This document shows positions 44,001 to 52,798 of a stretch of 53,896 nucleotides of DNA, in pieces. The first letter of the stretch is position 1; each line of letters begins with the position of its first letter. Source of the stretch: a virus; the IMG/VR virus record IMGVR_UViG_3300032282_004021, positions 1 to 53,896 of that record. One strand, 5' to 3'. Position numbers and translations under genes: made by a program. Under the pieces are notes generated by a model. The model did no database searches and had not been told where the DNA came from. It saw only the letters and a program-made list of their open reading frames with translations.

Positions 44001-45608
44001 ATGTCAGTACAAGGACAACCAAAAAAGACACTAAAAGAAATTATAGCAGATGAATATCGTAAATGCGGCCAAGACCCTATTTACTTTATGAAAAAATACT
44101 GCATCATTCAACACCCGACTCGTGGTAAAATACCATTTCACCTATACCCATTCCAAGAACAATGTCTAACCGATTTTAAAGATAATCGTTTTAATATTAT
44201 TCTTAAATCACGTCAACTTGGTCTTTCAACACTTTCCGCAGGATATATTCTTTGGAAAATGTTATTCAATCAGGATTACAATGCACTCGTTATTGCAACA
44301 AAAGTAACGGTAGCAAAGAACTTGGTTGAGAAAGTAAGAGTAATGCATGACCTTCTTCCTATATGGTTAAGAGATGGAGGTAATAGTTCAGTTGAAGATA
44401 ACAAATTATCACTCAAATTAAAGAATGGTTCACAATGTAAAGCAATCGCATCTTCACCTGATGCCGGACGTTCGGAGGCACTATCACTATTGGTTGTGGA
44501 TGAAGCCGCATTCATTAGAGATATTGATGAAATCTGGCTATCAGCACAATCAACACTATCTACGGGTGGTGCGGCAATCGTATTATCAACTCCAAATGGT
44601 GTGGGTAATTGGTTTCATAAAATGTGGGTTGATGGTGAAAGTGGAGCAAATGGTTTTCACAATATTAAATTACATTGGACTATTCATCCAGAAAGAAATC
44701 AAGAATGGAGAGATGAACAAAGTAGAATTTTAGGAATAAAAGGTGCAGCGCAAGAATGTGATTGTGATTTTGTGAGTTCAGGTGATACCGTAATAGACCC
44801 ACAATTATTATTGTGGTATAAAGATACCTATGTAATGGACCCGGTTGAAAAACGTGGGTTTGATGGAAACTTATGGGTATGGGAACATCCAAATTACAAT
44901 CGCCAATATATGGTTGTAGCGGACGTTGCACGTGGCGATGGTTCGGATTATTCAACAGCACAGGTAATTGATATTGAAGATAGTTCACAAGTAGCAGAAT
45001 ACAAAGGAAAAATTGAAACAAAAGATTTTGGAAACTTTCTTGTAGCATTATCAACAGAATATAATAACGCATTACTTGTTGTGGAAAATTCAAATGTTGG
45101 TTGGGCATCAATACAGCAAATTATAGACAGAGGGTATGGTAATCTATTCTATATGAGTAATGACCTTAAATATATAGATGTTGAACGCCAAATGACTAAT
45201 AAACATTATAGAGATGAACGTCAACTTGTAGCTGGATTTTCTACCACATCAAAGACCAGACCATTAATTATATCTTCATTGGATTCATACATACAAAATA
45301 AAGACATTCTAATTCGTTCAGTAAGACTCATAGATGAGCTATTCACATTCATTTGGAATGGTGGTAGAGCAGAAGCTATGAAGGGTTACAATGATGACCT
45401 TACGATGGCATTAGCAATTGGACTGTGGGTAAGAAACACAGCATTACGATTAAAACAAGAGGGAATTGACTTAACAAAAAATATGTTAAATGCTGCTCAT
45501 ATATCTAAACACGATGGAGTTTATACTCAAAATTCTTTTCAACAAAATCCATACGAAATGAAAACTCAAAATGGTGATACGGAAAATCTACATTGGTTAT
45601 TAGGTTAA
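44001..45608 (+). CDS. Terminase large subunit, gp17-like
   Basis: The 535-residue protein has a full ATPase-nuclease layout. The Walker A-like segment is KSRQLGLST (69-77), with Leu75 in place of the usual Lys. Walker B is LLVVDEAAF (Asp167, Glu168), followed by a LSTPNGVGNWF coupling motif. The RNase-H-type nuclease shows VVADVARGDGSDYS (Asp308), LLVVENSNVG (Glu362) and YNDDLTMAL (Asp465, Asp466). The protein pumps and cuts DNA during head filling at the portal encoded two genes downstream. Variant Walker A motifs of RQLGxST form occur in other phage terminases, so activity is expected. A weak terminator-like GGTTAAACC with T-run follows the stop. Confidence 0.93.
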   Translation: MSVQGQPKKTLKEIIADEYRKCGQDPIYFMKKYCIIQHPTRGKIPFHLYPFQEQCLTDFKDNRFNIILKSRQLGLSTLSAGYILWKMLFNQDYNALVIATKVTVAKNLVEKVRVMHDLLPIWLRDGGNSSVEDNKLSLKLKNGSQCKAIASSPDAGRSEALSLLVVDEAAFIRDIDEIWLSAQSTLSTGGAAIVLSTPNGVGNWFHKMWVDGESGANGFHNIKLHWTIHPERNQEWRDEQSRILGIKGAAQECDCDFVSSGDTVIDPQLLLWYKDTYVMDPVEKRGFDGNLWVWEHPNYNRQYMVVADVARGDGSDYSTAQVIDIEDSSQVAEYKGKIETKDFGNFLVALSTEYNNALLVVENSNVGWASIQQIIDRGYGNLFYMSNDLKYIDVERQMTNKHYRDERQLVAGFSTTSKTRPLIISSLDSYIQNKDILIRSVRLIDELFTFIWNGGRAEAMKGYNDDLTMALAIGLWVRNTALRLKQEGIDLTKNMLNAAHISKHDGVYTQNSFQQNPYEMKTQNGDTENLHWLLG

Positions 45609-45620
45609 ACCCAATTTTTT

Positions 45621-45630
45621 TATATTTATA
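45621..45630 (+). promoter_or_regulatory. Late-type motif TATATTTATA
   Basis: TATATTTATA lies 17 bases before the ATG at 45648, in the gap after the terminase gene. Confidence 0.55.
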
Positions 45631-45647
45631 GATTGAAAACTACAATA

Positions 45648-46751
45648 ATGCAAGAAGATTTAAATAAGTGGTTTAAAGAAAAGTGGGTAAATATAGGAAA
45701 AAAAGTAGATGGTAAGCACCCGCCATGCGGAACTTCTGGTGAAAAAAGTGGATATGCGAAATGTGTTCCTGCAGCAAAAGCAGCTGGAATGAGTAAGAAA
45801 GAAAAAGAAAGTGCAACTAGAAGAAAACGTGCAGCACAAAATAAAGCAGATAGGGGTGGAAAAAGTAGTAGTGGCCAAGGTAAAACACCGATATATGTTT
45901 CTACTGATAAAAAAAATGAAGATTGGAGTCAAAAATATAAAAATAGTATAGATTGTAATAATCCAAAAGGTTTCTCTCAAAAAGCACATTGCCAAGGAAA
46001 GAAAAAAAATGAAACTATGAACATTGAAGAAAAATTAAACCTCTTTTTAGAGAAAAATTGTCCTACCGATAAAGCCAAATGGGCAGCATCTAAATCAGCA
46101 GCTAAATCTAAATTTGATGTATATCCCTCCGCATATGCAAATGGATGGGCAGCCAAAAATTATAAAGGTAAAGGTGGTGGCTGGAGAAACTGTAGTGAAT
46201 CTGTAAATGAAATTGAAAATTGTTCAGAATGTTGGGATGATTGCGAAGGAGAACGTGATGAAAATGGTAATTGTTGGGAAGCTGAACCACCACGATATCC
46301 AAGCGATTCAATGGCATATAGGGAAATGAATGAAGAAGCGCCTATGAACCCTGCAGGAGGACAACCTGGTGGATTCTATGGAGATACATATGGAATGGAA
46401 GAAGATGATGAGGAATATGATGTAGAAAACGAAGATGATGTTAAGGAGTTCATCAAATTTATGAGGGAATATAATCAAACCTTATCTGAAGCAACTTGTC
46501 CGTGTCTATTGGAATCAGAGTATCAGGGACGAACTGTAAAGTTAGGTAAACCAATGCAAGGTGATGTTAAAAAGTTTAAAGTGTATGTTAAGAATGATAA
46601 AGGTAATGTGGTTAAAGTAAACTTCGGTGACCCTAATATGAGAATCCATAAATCAAATCCAAAAAGACGTAAATCATTCAGAGCAAGACATAATTGTGAT
46701 AATCCAGGACCTCGTTATAAAGCAAGATATTGGAGTTGTAGAAAATGGTAA
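45648..46751 (+). CDS. Cys-rich modular phage protein (DUF5872-like segment)
   Basis: I start at the ATG at 45648; an upstream TTG (45633) lies almost inside the promoter motif. The 367-residue protein is a chain of short Cys-containing modules. It begins with DLNKWFKEKWVNIGKKVDGK and KHPPCGTSGEKSGYAKCVPA followed by a Lys/Ala/Arg-rich stretch (the pattern I know as DUF5872). Next come GFSQKAHCQGKKKN, CPTDKAKWAASKSAAKSKFD with WAAKNYKGKGGGWR, and an acidic linker. The end is KSFRARHNCDNPGPRYKARY. The modules occur separately in many T4-type phage genomes. Lying between terminase and portal suggests a head or packaging role. Basic modules alternate with acidic parts, consistent with DNA or protein contacts in the head. 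Confidence 0.65.
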   Translation: MQEDLNKWFKEKWVNIGKKVDGKHPPCGTSGEKSGYAKCVPAAKAAGMSKKEKESATRRKRAAQNKADRGGKSSSGQGKTPIYVSTDKKNEDWSQKYKNSIDCNNPKGFSQKAHCQGKKKNETMNIEEKLNLFLEKNCPTDKAKWAASKSAAKSKFDVYPSAYANGWAAKNYKGKGGGWRNCSESVNEIENCSECWDDCEGERDENGNCWEAEPPRYPSDSMAYREMNEEAPMNPAGGQPGGFYGDTYGMEEDDEEYDVENEDDVKEFIKFMREYNQTLSEATCPCLLESEYQGRTVKLGKPMQGDVKKFKVYVKNDKGNVVKVNFGDPNMRIHKSNPKRRKSFRARHNCDNPGPRYKARYWSCRKW

Positions 46752-46753
46752 AA

Positions 46754-46785
46754 TTTGGTAATGTAAAATTTTTTACTTATCTTTT
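46754..46785 (+). promoter_or_regulatory. Host-type promoter (TTTG-N20-TATCTTTT)
   Basis: TTTG at 46754-46757 and TATCTTTT at 46778-46785 have a 20-base spacer; the -7 element matches TAnnTTT well. The ATG of the portal gene is 18 bases downstream. It is the one structural gene in the window with a clear host-type promoter. Confidence 0.6.
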
Positions 46786-46803
46786 AATTTATAAATTAAT
46801 AAA

Positions 46804-48525
46804 ATGGCAGAAAAAACAATATTTAGTAGGTTACAAAAACTATTTTCAACTAATACAATAGTTCGCAAAACATCCAAAGGAACAAAAGTAATTGATACAG
46901 ATGAGTATCAAAATATGACTACGAATCTGGTTGACAGGTTTATGAAATTAAAAGTTACAAACTATGCATCTGGCCAGATAGATTCATCACTTGCATATCA
47001 GCAAGTTCGTATTGACCTTTTTAGAGATTACGATTCAATGGACCAAGACCCAATTATATCATCAGCACTTGATATTTACGCAGATGAATGTACTGCAAGA
47101 AATGAATTTGGAAGTGTTCTTAAAATACATCATGAAGATGCCAATATAAAACAAATACTTGAAAACTTATTTTTTGATATTCTTAATGTTGAATTTAATC
47201 TTTGGCCTTGGACAAGAAATCTTGTTAAATATGGTGACCTATTTCTTCAACTTGAAATAGCAGAAGATGCGGGTATAGTAAATATATTTCCATATTCTTC
47301 ATATGAAATAACACGTGTTGAACAATTTGATCCGGCAAATCCACAAAGAGTTAAATTTGTATATGCACCATACCAAAACCCATTGGGAGCATATGGTATG
47401 AGTTCTAAAAAAGATTTTGAAAATTATGAAATAGCACACTTCCGATTAAATTCAGATTCAAACTTTTTACCATATGGTAAATCAATGATTGAAGGAATTA
47501 GACGTATTTGGAAGCAATTAATGTTGATGGAAGATGCTATGTTGATACATCGTATAATGAGAGCACCTGAAAAAAGAATATTCAAAATTGATGTAGGTAA
47601 TATCCCACCAACAGAAGTGGATAATTACATGCAGAAAATCATTAACAATTCTAAGAAAACTCCATTCGTTGATGAAAAAACTGGTGAGTATAACTTAAAA
47701 TACAATATTCAAAACCTTATTGAAGATTTTTATCTACCTGTTCGTGGTAGTGATACCGGAACTTCAATAGATACTATAAAGGGATTGGAATATAACATGG
47801 TAGAAGATATTAACTATCTAAAAGGAAAGTTAATGGCCGGACTTAAAATACCAAAAGCATATTTGGGTTATGAAGAAGATATAAATGGTAAAGCCACTCT
47901 TGCAGCTCAAGATGTTCGTTTTGCAAAAACTATTGAAAGAGTACAAAGAGTAATAGTTTCAGAATTTACAAAAATAGCAATCATTCACTTATACGCTCAA
48001 GGAATACAAGATGAACGATTAACTGATTTTTCTCTTGAATTAACACTTCCTTCAAAAATATATGAGCAAGAGCAGGTTGAATTATATACATCAAAAGTAG
48101 GATTAATTCAACAAATGCAACAAACAAAAATGTTCTCAAAAGAATGGATGTATGAAGCAATTATGAAAATGGCAAAAGATGAGCAGGATGAACAAACTCT
48201 TTCTGTATTAGAAGATACTAAACAAGCATTCAGATTACAATCAATAGAAACGCAAGGCGTAGACCCAGCAGCTGCACAACCCGAACAACCAACTAATGTA
48301 GAAGAGGAATTACAAAGATTAAAAACTGAATTAGAAGAAGATGGTAAAGTGGGCAGACCAAAAGATCCAGTAAGATATGGTAAAGATGACCACCCTATGG
48401 GACGTGACCCACTTGGTATAAAAACACTTAAACAAAAAGAAGGTTCTGTAAAATACAAACCAAGAAATAATTACCAAGAAATATTCAAAGATATGGATGG
48501 TAATAAAAAGAAACTTCTTAGTTAA
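46804..48525 (+). CDS. Portal vertex protein, gp20-like
   Basis: The 573-residue protein matches gp20-type portals in length (T4: 524) and pattern. Segments include RIDLFRDYDSMDQDPIISSA, LDIYADECT, NLWPWTRNLVKYGDLFLQLE, FLPYGKSMIEGIRRIWKQLM, EDAMLIHRIMRAPEKRIFKI, YNLKYNIQNLIEDFYLPVRG and LMAGLKIPKAYLGYEEDINGKA. The last 80 residues are an acidic, Gln-rich tail. The portal ring is the DNA entry gate, the docking site for terminase and neck, and the start of head assembly. Together with the terminase gene two positions upstream, it places this region in the head/packaging module. Confidence 0.93.
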   Translation: MAEKTIFSRLQKLFSTNTIVRKTSKGTKVIDTDEYQNMTTNLVDRFMKLKVTNYASGQIDSSLAYQQVRIDLFRDYDSMDQDPIISSALDIYADECTARNEFGSVLKIHHEDANIKQILENLFFDILNVEFNLWPWTRNLVKYGDLFLQLEIAEDAGIVNIFPYSSYEITRVEQFDPANPQRVKFVYAPYQNPLGAYGMSSKKDFENYEIAHFRLNSDSNFLPYGKSMIEGIRRIWKQLMLMEDAMLIHRIMRAPEKRIFKIDVGNIPPTEVDNYMQKIINNSKKTPFVDEKTGEYNLKYNIQNLIEDFYLPVRGSDTGTSIDTIKGLEYNMVEDINYLKGKLMAGLKIPKAYLGYEEDINGKATLAAQDVRFAKTIERVQRVIVSEFTKIAIIHLYAQGIQDERLTDFSLELTLPSKIYEQEQVELYTSKVGLIQQMQQTKMFSKEWMYEAIMKMAKDEQDEQTLSVLEDTKQAFRLQSIETQGVDPAAAQPEQPTNVEEELQRLKTELEEDGKVGRPKDPVRYGKDDHPMGRDPLGIKTLKQKEGSVKYKPRNNYQEIFKDMDGNKKKLLS

Positions 48526-48552
48526 TTTATATTCTCATATTTGATTTTTGAA

Positions 48553-48562
48553 GATATTTATA
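48553..48562 (+). promoter_or_regulatory. Late-type motif GATATTTATA
   Basis: The motif lies in the 98-base gap after the portal gene, 61 bases before the fibre ATG at 48624. A 13-codon ORF (48577-48618) sits between them. Confidence 0.5.
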
Positions 48563-48623
48563 GTTAAACTATAAGTATGTCTATTTTTCCACAATTTTAT
48601 CAAATCACGTTAATCTAATATAG

Positions 48624-51600
48624 ATGTCTGGTATATTACAAATAAAACGTGGTACGGTAGATCCTTCGGTATTACAAAGTGGTGAATTTTATGTAAAAAC
48701 TAATTCCTGTAAAGTTCAAATTGGAACTCAAAACGGGGATATATTAACGCTTGTACCACTAAATTGTGTTGCAATAGGTGATATTACATTAATAGGTACA
48801 ATCACAGCAACAAGTTTCGTAGGTAATTTAACAGGTAATGTTACTGGAAATCTAACAGGCCTGGCAACAAACGCAACATCAGCTTCTTGGGCAGATAACG
48901 CAGGAAACGCAAATACAGCAACTTCTGCTTCTTGGGCAGATAATGCAGGAAACGCAAATTTTGCAACAAACACAACATCAGCTTCTTGGGCAGATAATAG
49001 CGTACATGCTAATACAGCAACTTCTGCTTCTTGGGCAGATAATAGCGGACATGCTAATACAGCAACTTCTGCTTCTTGGGCTGATAACGCAGGACATTCC
49101 TTAACATCCACATCAGCTTCTTGGGCAGATAATAGCGGATATGCAAATACAGCAACTTCTGCTTCTTGGGCAGATAACAGCGCTCATTCAATTAATTCAG
49201 ATACAGCATCATATATTGGTGTCGCCTTATATACAGCATCGGCAAACTTAAATGTAATAACATTTACAAAGGGAAACGGCAATCAGTTCAATGTAATATT
49301 AGATACTGGTTCAATAATACAAACCGATTTATTAGTAGGCACAACTCAGGGACAAATACTGTATAATAGTGGCGGTAAGATTGGTAGTATATCATCATTG
49401 ACTTATGATGGAACACTTTTAAGAGCAACAGGTTCATTTAGTGGTTCATTTTTTGGAACTTTAAGTGGAAGTTTATATGGAACAGCAAGCTGGGCTTATT
49501 CAGCATCACAGGCCTTAACGGCATCATATGTATTAACGGCGAAAACCGCATCATACATAAGTAGTTCAAATGTTTGGGGGCCACATGGTTGGGATTCAAT
49601 ACAAACCGCATCTTTAGCACTTACGGCATCGTTTGTAACTGCATCAAATGTTTGGGGCCCATATGGAACTTCATCTGTTTATAGTGCTTCGTATTCGGTA
49701 TCATCTTCATATGCAGAGGTATCATCAAGAACATTATTTTGTGAAGTAGTTTCATCATCATATCCATTTGATGTAACCGGTAGCACAATTTTTAGTTATA
49801 ATACGGAGGCATTGGATGGTACTTCTAATTTAATAATTGGAGATAGTGCTGGAAAATATACATCTGCAGAATATTCATTATTATTTGGAGGTGGATCGGG
49901 ATTTAATTCTAAAAATTTAAGCAATGCAATTTTTATAGGATCATCTGCAGGAAACAAAACATCTGAGGTTATAAATTCTAATTTTATTGGGTACCAAGTT
50001 GGAATGTATACAAGTGCATCATATTCTAATTTTATAGGAAGTGAAACAGCCTATAATAGTAAAGGTGCACAATATTCTAATTTTATTGGTTATAATACGG
50101 GTAAAAATACATTTAGTGCATCATATTCTACGTTAATAGGGTATCAAGTAGGATATAAAACTACGCAAACTTCAGGTCGTGGAATTGGTGATAATAATAT
50201 AATAATCGGAACAAATATTACACTTCCACAAACGCAATCAAATTCAATTAATATTGGTGGTATATTATTTGGATCGGGAACATATTCAGATACAACATCA
50301 GATCCGTATGAAGGATCAGCAAATGGTAAAATTGGTATTAATATAGTAAATCCTGAATATACTTTAGACGTTTCCGGTTCAGAACAACTATACAACTACT
50401 TAAAATTTTTAGAAAGTGGTTCAGATCCAGGAACACAAACCGGAGCAAACGCAAAATCAACTTATCTATTTACTAGCGCATCAAACAACCAAAATGGTTC
50501 TGACCTTTATATTAGACATGCTGATAATTTAACCAAATGGAAATGGCTTGAAGGAAAATTAAATACAGGATTATTATATGGTGGTGTATTATCTTATAAC
50601 AACGGCCAAAATGGGTTTACAATGTCAGCAGGAGCTGGAATCATTGTTAATCATAATGCAACCACATCATCTGAACATACTCCCGTTATAACATATGTAA
50701 ATTGGCCTGAAACATCCCAACCTATAACAAATATATCAACCGAAGCCAATACATATGTTTACGTTGGAACTAATGGAACGATAACTCAACAAACTGAATT
50801 TTTCTCACCGGATCAATATCGTCAACTAATACCAATAGGCAGAATATCTCATTATAATAGACAATCGGTAAATGGTGTAGCTACTCATATTAATACAGCA
50901 TATGATGTAGACCGACAACAAAATATAGCCCTTCGTGTTTTAGGTCCTCTAAAAATATCCGGATTTGATACAACCGCATCTGGTTCATCATTAAAATTTG
51001 GTTTAAGTACTGGTGAAGCATTTGTATTAGGTGATTATTATAAAGAAGACCCTAACAATCCAAGTTACTATAAAAATAATACTACATATCAAAGTGCAAG
51101 TATAGTTCGTATTTGGAAATCGGGCTCATCTTTTACGTTTGATAATAATGGTGGAAACTATTATACCACAATAGACCCATCACAATATAATATTACGGCA
51201 ACCGGAACAACGGCATCGGTAGCAAATAATGATTGGAGTGTACAACGCGTAATGGTAAACCCAGTTAGTGGACGTGCGCATGTTTATTACGGGCAGGCTA
51301 CATATGGTACTAAAACGGAGGCTGTGGCAGCAATCAGTTCCGAAGCCTTTGAAGAAGATACATCAACAGCAAACTCATATGTTCTTTCCGCATATATTGT
51401 TGCTAGAGGTGCCGCCTCAAATTTAAGTGATACGGTTGATGCAAAAATAGTAAAAGCCGGTATATTCCGTTCAACGGCTGGAGGAGGTGGAGCTGGTGGA
51501 GCTACCGCATTGGCACAATTAAGTGATGTAAATTTGGGCACACTATCAAATGGACAGGCTTTAGTATATAATTCAACTTCAACAAAATGGGAAAATAAAA

Positions 51601-51836
51601 CTTTAATAAAAGCAGCATCAGGATCTACTACTGATTTTACAGGCCTACCATATACGACATCTGTATCATTCGGATCAGCATTTACTGATAATTTATATTC
51701 AGTAACAGTTACAGGTGAAGACCTTAGAGTTTGGAGTATACAAAGTAAAACATCCGCCGGATTCACAATAAATTCAAATTCATCTGTAAAACCAAATGGA
51801 ACTGTCTATTGGATAGCATCATCATTTAATTCGTAA
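48624..51836 (+). CDS. Tail-fibre / adhesin protein with SASWADN and YadA-like repeats
   Basis: The 1070-residue protein begins with a short attachment-type domain (MSGILQIKRGTVDPSVLQSG). Seven SASWADN repeats follow (about residues 87-190, 15-residue period), then TASY/TASW-type repeats. A run of NFIG-x-x-xG repeats (IFIGSSAGNK, NFIGYQVGMY, NFIGSETAYN, NFIGYNTGKN, about 430-510) resembles the left-handed roll of YadA-like heads. The central beta domain (around SAGAGIIVNHN) and the C-terminal part (LAQLSDVNLGTLSNGQALVY) are of types often seen in phage fibres. The protein probably forms trimers and recognises the host surface. Fibre variation is expected within the repeats. Confidence 0.8.
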   Translation: MSGILQIKRGTVDPSVLQSGEFYVKTNSCKVQIGTQNGDILTLVPLNCVAIGDITLIGTITATSFVGNLTGNVTGNLTGLATNATSASWADNAGNANTATSASWADNAGNANFATNTTSASWADNSVHANTATSASWADNSGHANTATSASWADNAGHSLTSTSASWADNSGYANTATSASWADNSAHSINSDTASYIGVALYTASANLNVITFTKGNGNQFNVILDTGSIIQTDLLVGTTQGQILYNSGGKIGSISSLTYDGTLLRATGSFSGSFFGTLSGSLYGTASWAYSASQALTASYVLTAKTASYISSSNVWGPHGWDSIQTASLALTASFVTASNVWGPYGTSSVYSASYSVSSSYAEVSSRTLFCEVVSSSYPFDVTGSTIFSYNTEALDGTSNLIIGDSAGKYTSAEYSLLFGGGSGFNSKNLSNAIFIGSSAGNKTSEVINSNFIGYQVGMYTSASYSNFIGSETAYNSKGAQYSNFIGYNTGKNTFSASYSTLIGYQVGYKTTQTSGRGIGDNNIIIGTNITLPQTQSNSINIGGILFGSGTYSDTTSDPYEGSANGKIGINIVNPEYTLDVSGSEQLYNYLKFLESGSDPGTQTGANAKSTYLFTSASNNQNGSDLYIRHADNLTKWKWLEGKLNTGLLYGGVLSYNNGQNGFTMSAGAGIIVNHNATTSSEHTPVITYVNWPETSQPITNISTEANTYVYVGTNGTITQQTEFFSPDQYRQLIPIGRISHYNRQSVNGVATHINTAYDVDRQQNIALRVLGPLKISGFDTTASGSSLKFGLSTGEAFVLGDYYKEDPNNPSYYKNNTTYQSASIVRIWKSGSSFTFDNNGGNYYTTIDPSQYNITATGTTASVANNDWSVQRVMVNPVSGRAHVYYGQATYGTKTEAVAAISSEAFEEDTSTANSYVLSAYIVARGAASNLSDTVDAKIVKAGIFRSTAGGGGAGGATALAQLSDVNLGTLSNGQALVYNSTSTKWENKTLIKAASGSTTDFTGLPYTTSVSFGSAFTDNLYSVTVTGEDLRVWSIQSKTSAGFTINSNSSVKPNGTVYWIASSFNS
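48880..49190 (+). repeat. Seven-copy coding repeat (SASWADN, 45-base period)
   Basis: Seven copies of a unit encoding SASWADN lie in frame, mostly 45 bases apart, with one 54-base interval. The GCTTCTTGGGCAGATAA core is nearly identical at DNA level in most copies, so recombination or slippage can change the number. The repeats build a regular stalk in the fibre. Confidence 0.9.
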
Positions 51837-51842
51837 TCAGTT

Positions 51843-52763
51843 ATGTCAGTACAAATAAACAGACAGGCCCAAATTAATATTAATCATCAATCGAGTATTA
51901 ATATTAATCATGATTATTCTCCACTAGCTTTAATATTAGAATTAACGTATCCTCCGAGTAGTGATGTTAATTATTGGAATAGTTTTTTTAATTTACCCTC
52001 ATCTGGTAATCCATTTACATCAGCAGAAGTAGATGGAAATATCTTAAGATTATATGGAGCATCAAATATAACAATCCCAGCATATGGGCAATTCAGAAGT
52101 AATTATGATATTGTTTCTATATTAGATGATATAGGGTGTATAGTGACTGCTGAAGAAGCAGCATTTCAGGATTGCGGAAATTTAGTAACAGTTAATTTAC
52201 CAGTATTACTTACTGCTGGTAATTATTGTTTTGATTCTTGTTATAATTTAGCAAATATTTCATTACAAAATCTTACAATTGCAGGTGAGTTCTGCTTCTC
52301 TACTTGCATAAATTATTTAACAACATTATCATTACCAAGTCTAACAACTGCTGGTACTGCTTGTTTCTACAATTGTCCATCGCTAACATCAATATCATTA
52401 CCACTTTTAACAACTATTCCATACAGTAGTTATTTATTTCTATACTGTTATAGTTTATCATCCGTATCACTACCAAGCATAGTATCAATACCAGATAATA
52501 GTATATTTTACCTGGCTGGATATAATTATAACCCAGGTATTTCGTATTTAGATATTTCATCGTGTACTGATTTAGGGGGAAGCCAATATGATGATGGTAT
52601 ATTTAATAATTTTATAACCGGAATTGCACCCACATTCACATTAATAGCAAACGATTATTTACGAACAAATAACTCTGGTGGAGGATCATATAATTGGCCG
52701 GATGCAGATGGGGATATAGCTTATTTAGATAGTAGTTCTACACTTAACGTAACTTGGGTATAA
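51843..52763 (+). CDS. BspA-type leucine-rich-repeat adhesin
   Basis: The 306-residue protein has a polar N-terminal leader (MSVQINRQAQININHQSSIN) with a duplicated ININH motif, a short beta domain, and LRR_5/BspA-type repeats from about residue 105 to 230. Repeats read VNLPVLLTAGNYCFDSCYNL, ISLQNLTIAGEFCF, LSLPSLTTAGTACFYNCPSL, ISLPLLTTIP and VSLPSIVSIP. Several repeats carry a Cys at the same position. BspA repeats are typical of surface proteins of Bacteroidota and their phages. The gene begins seven bases after the fibre stop, so it likely encodes a fibre tip or accessory adhesin that binds host surface structures. Confidence 0.8.
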   Translation: MSVQINRQAQININHQSSININHDYSPLALILELTYPPSSDVNYWNSFFNLPSSGNPFTSAEVDGNILRLYGASNITIPAYGQFRSNYDIVSILDDIGCIVTAEEAAFQDCGNLVTVNLPVLLTAGNYCFDSCYNLANISLQNLTIAGEFCFSTCINYLTTLSLPSLTTAGTACFYNCPSLTSISLPLLTTIPYSSYLFLYCYSLSSVSLPSIVSIPDNSIFYLAGYNYNPGISYLDISSCTDLGGSQYDDGIFNNFITGIAPTFTLIANDYLRTNNSGGGSYNWPDADGDIAYLDSSSTLNVTWV

Positions 52764-52781
52764 CTAAAATAAAACCTTAAC

Positions 52782-52791
52782 GATATTTATA
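52782..52791 (+). promoter_or_regulatory. Late-type motif GATATTTATA
   Basis: GATATTTATA occurs seven bases before the ATG at 52799. Confidence 0.55.
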
Positions 52792-52798
52792 AATAACA

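Noticed and set aside
48577-48618. A 13-codon ORF (ATG to TAA) between the late motif and the fibre gene, possible leader peptide
   Set aside because: It is too short to distinguish from chance and has no attenuator-like hairpins around it.
48728-49111. Minus-strand open frame with repeats resembling a repeat protein
   Set aside because: The repeats are the complement of the SASWADN-coding repeats; the plus-strand gene explains them fully.
48880-49190. Regularly spaced DNA repeats that could suggest a CRISPR array
   Set aside because: The repeats are in frame within a fibre gene, have 45-base periodicity that keeps codons, and the spacers are themselves similar.
51287-51766. Long minus-strand open frame (159 codons) opposite the fibre gene
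   Set aside because: It is the antisense shadow of Ser/Ala/Thr-rich fibre codons. No promoter or family resemblance is visible.
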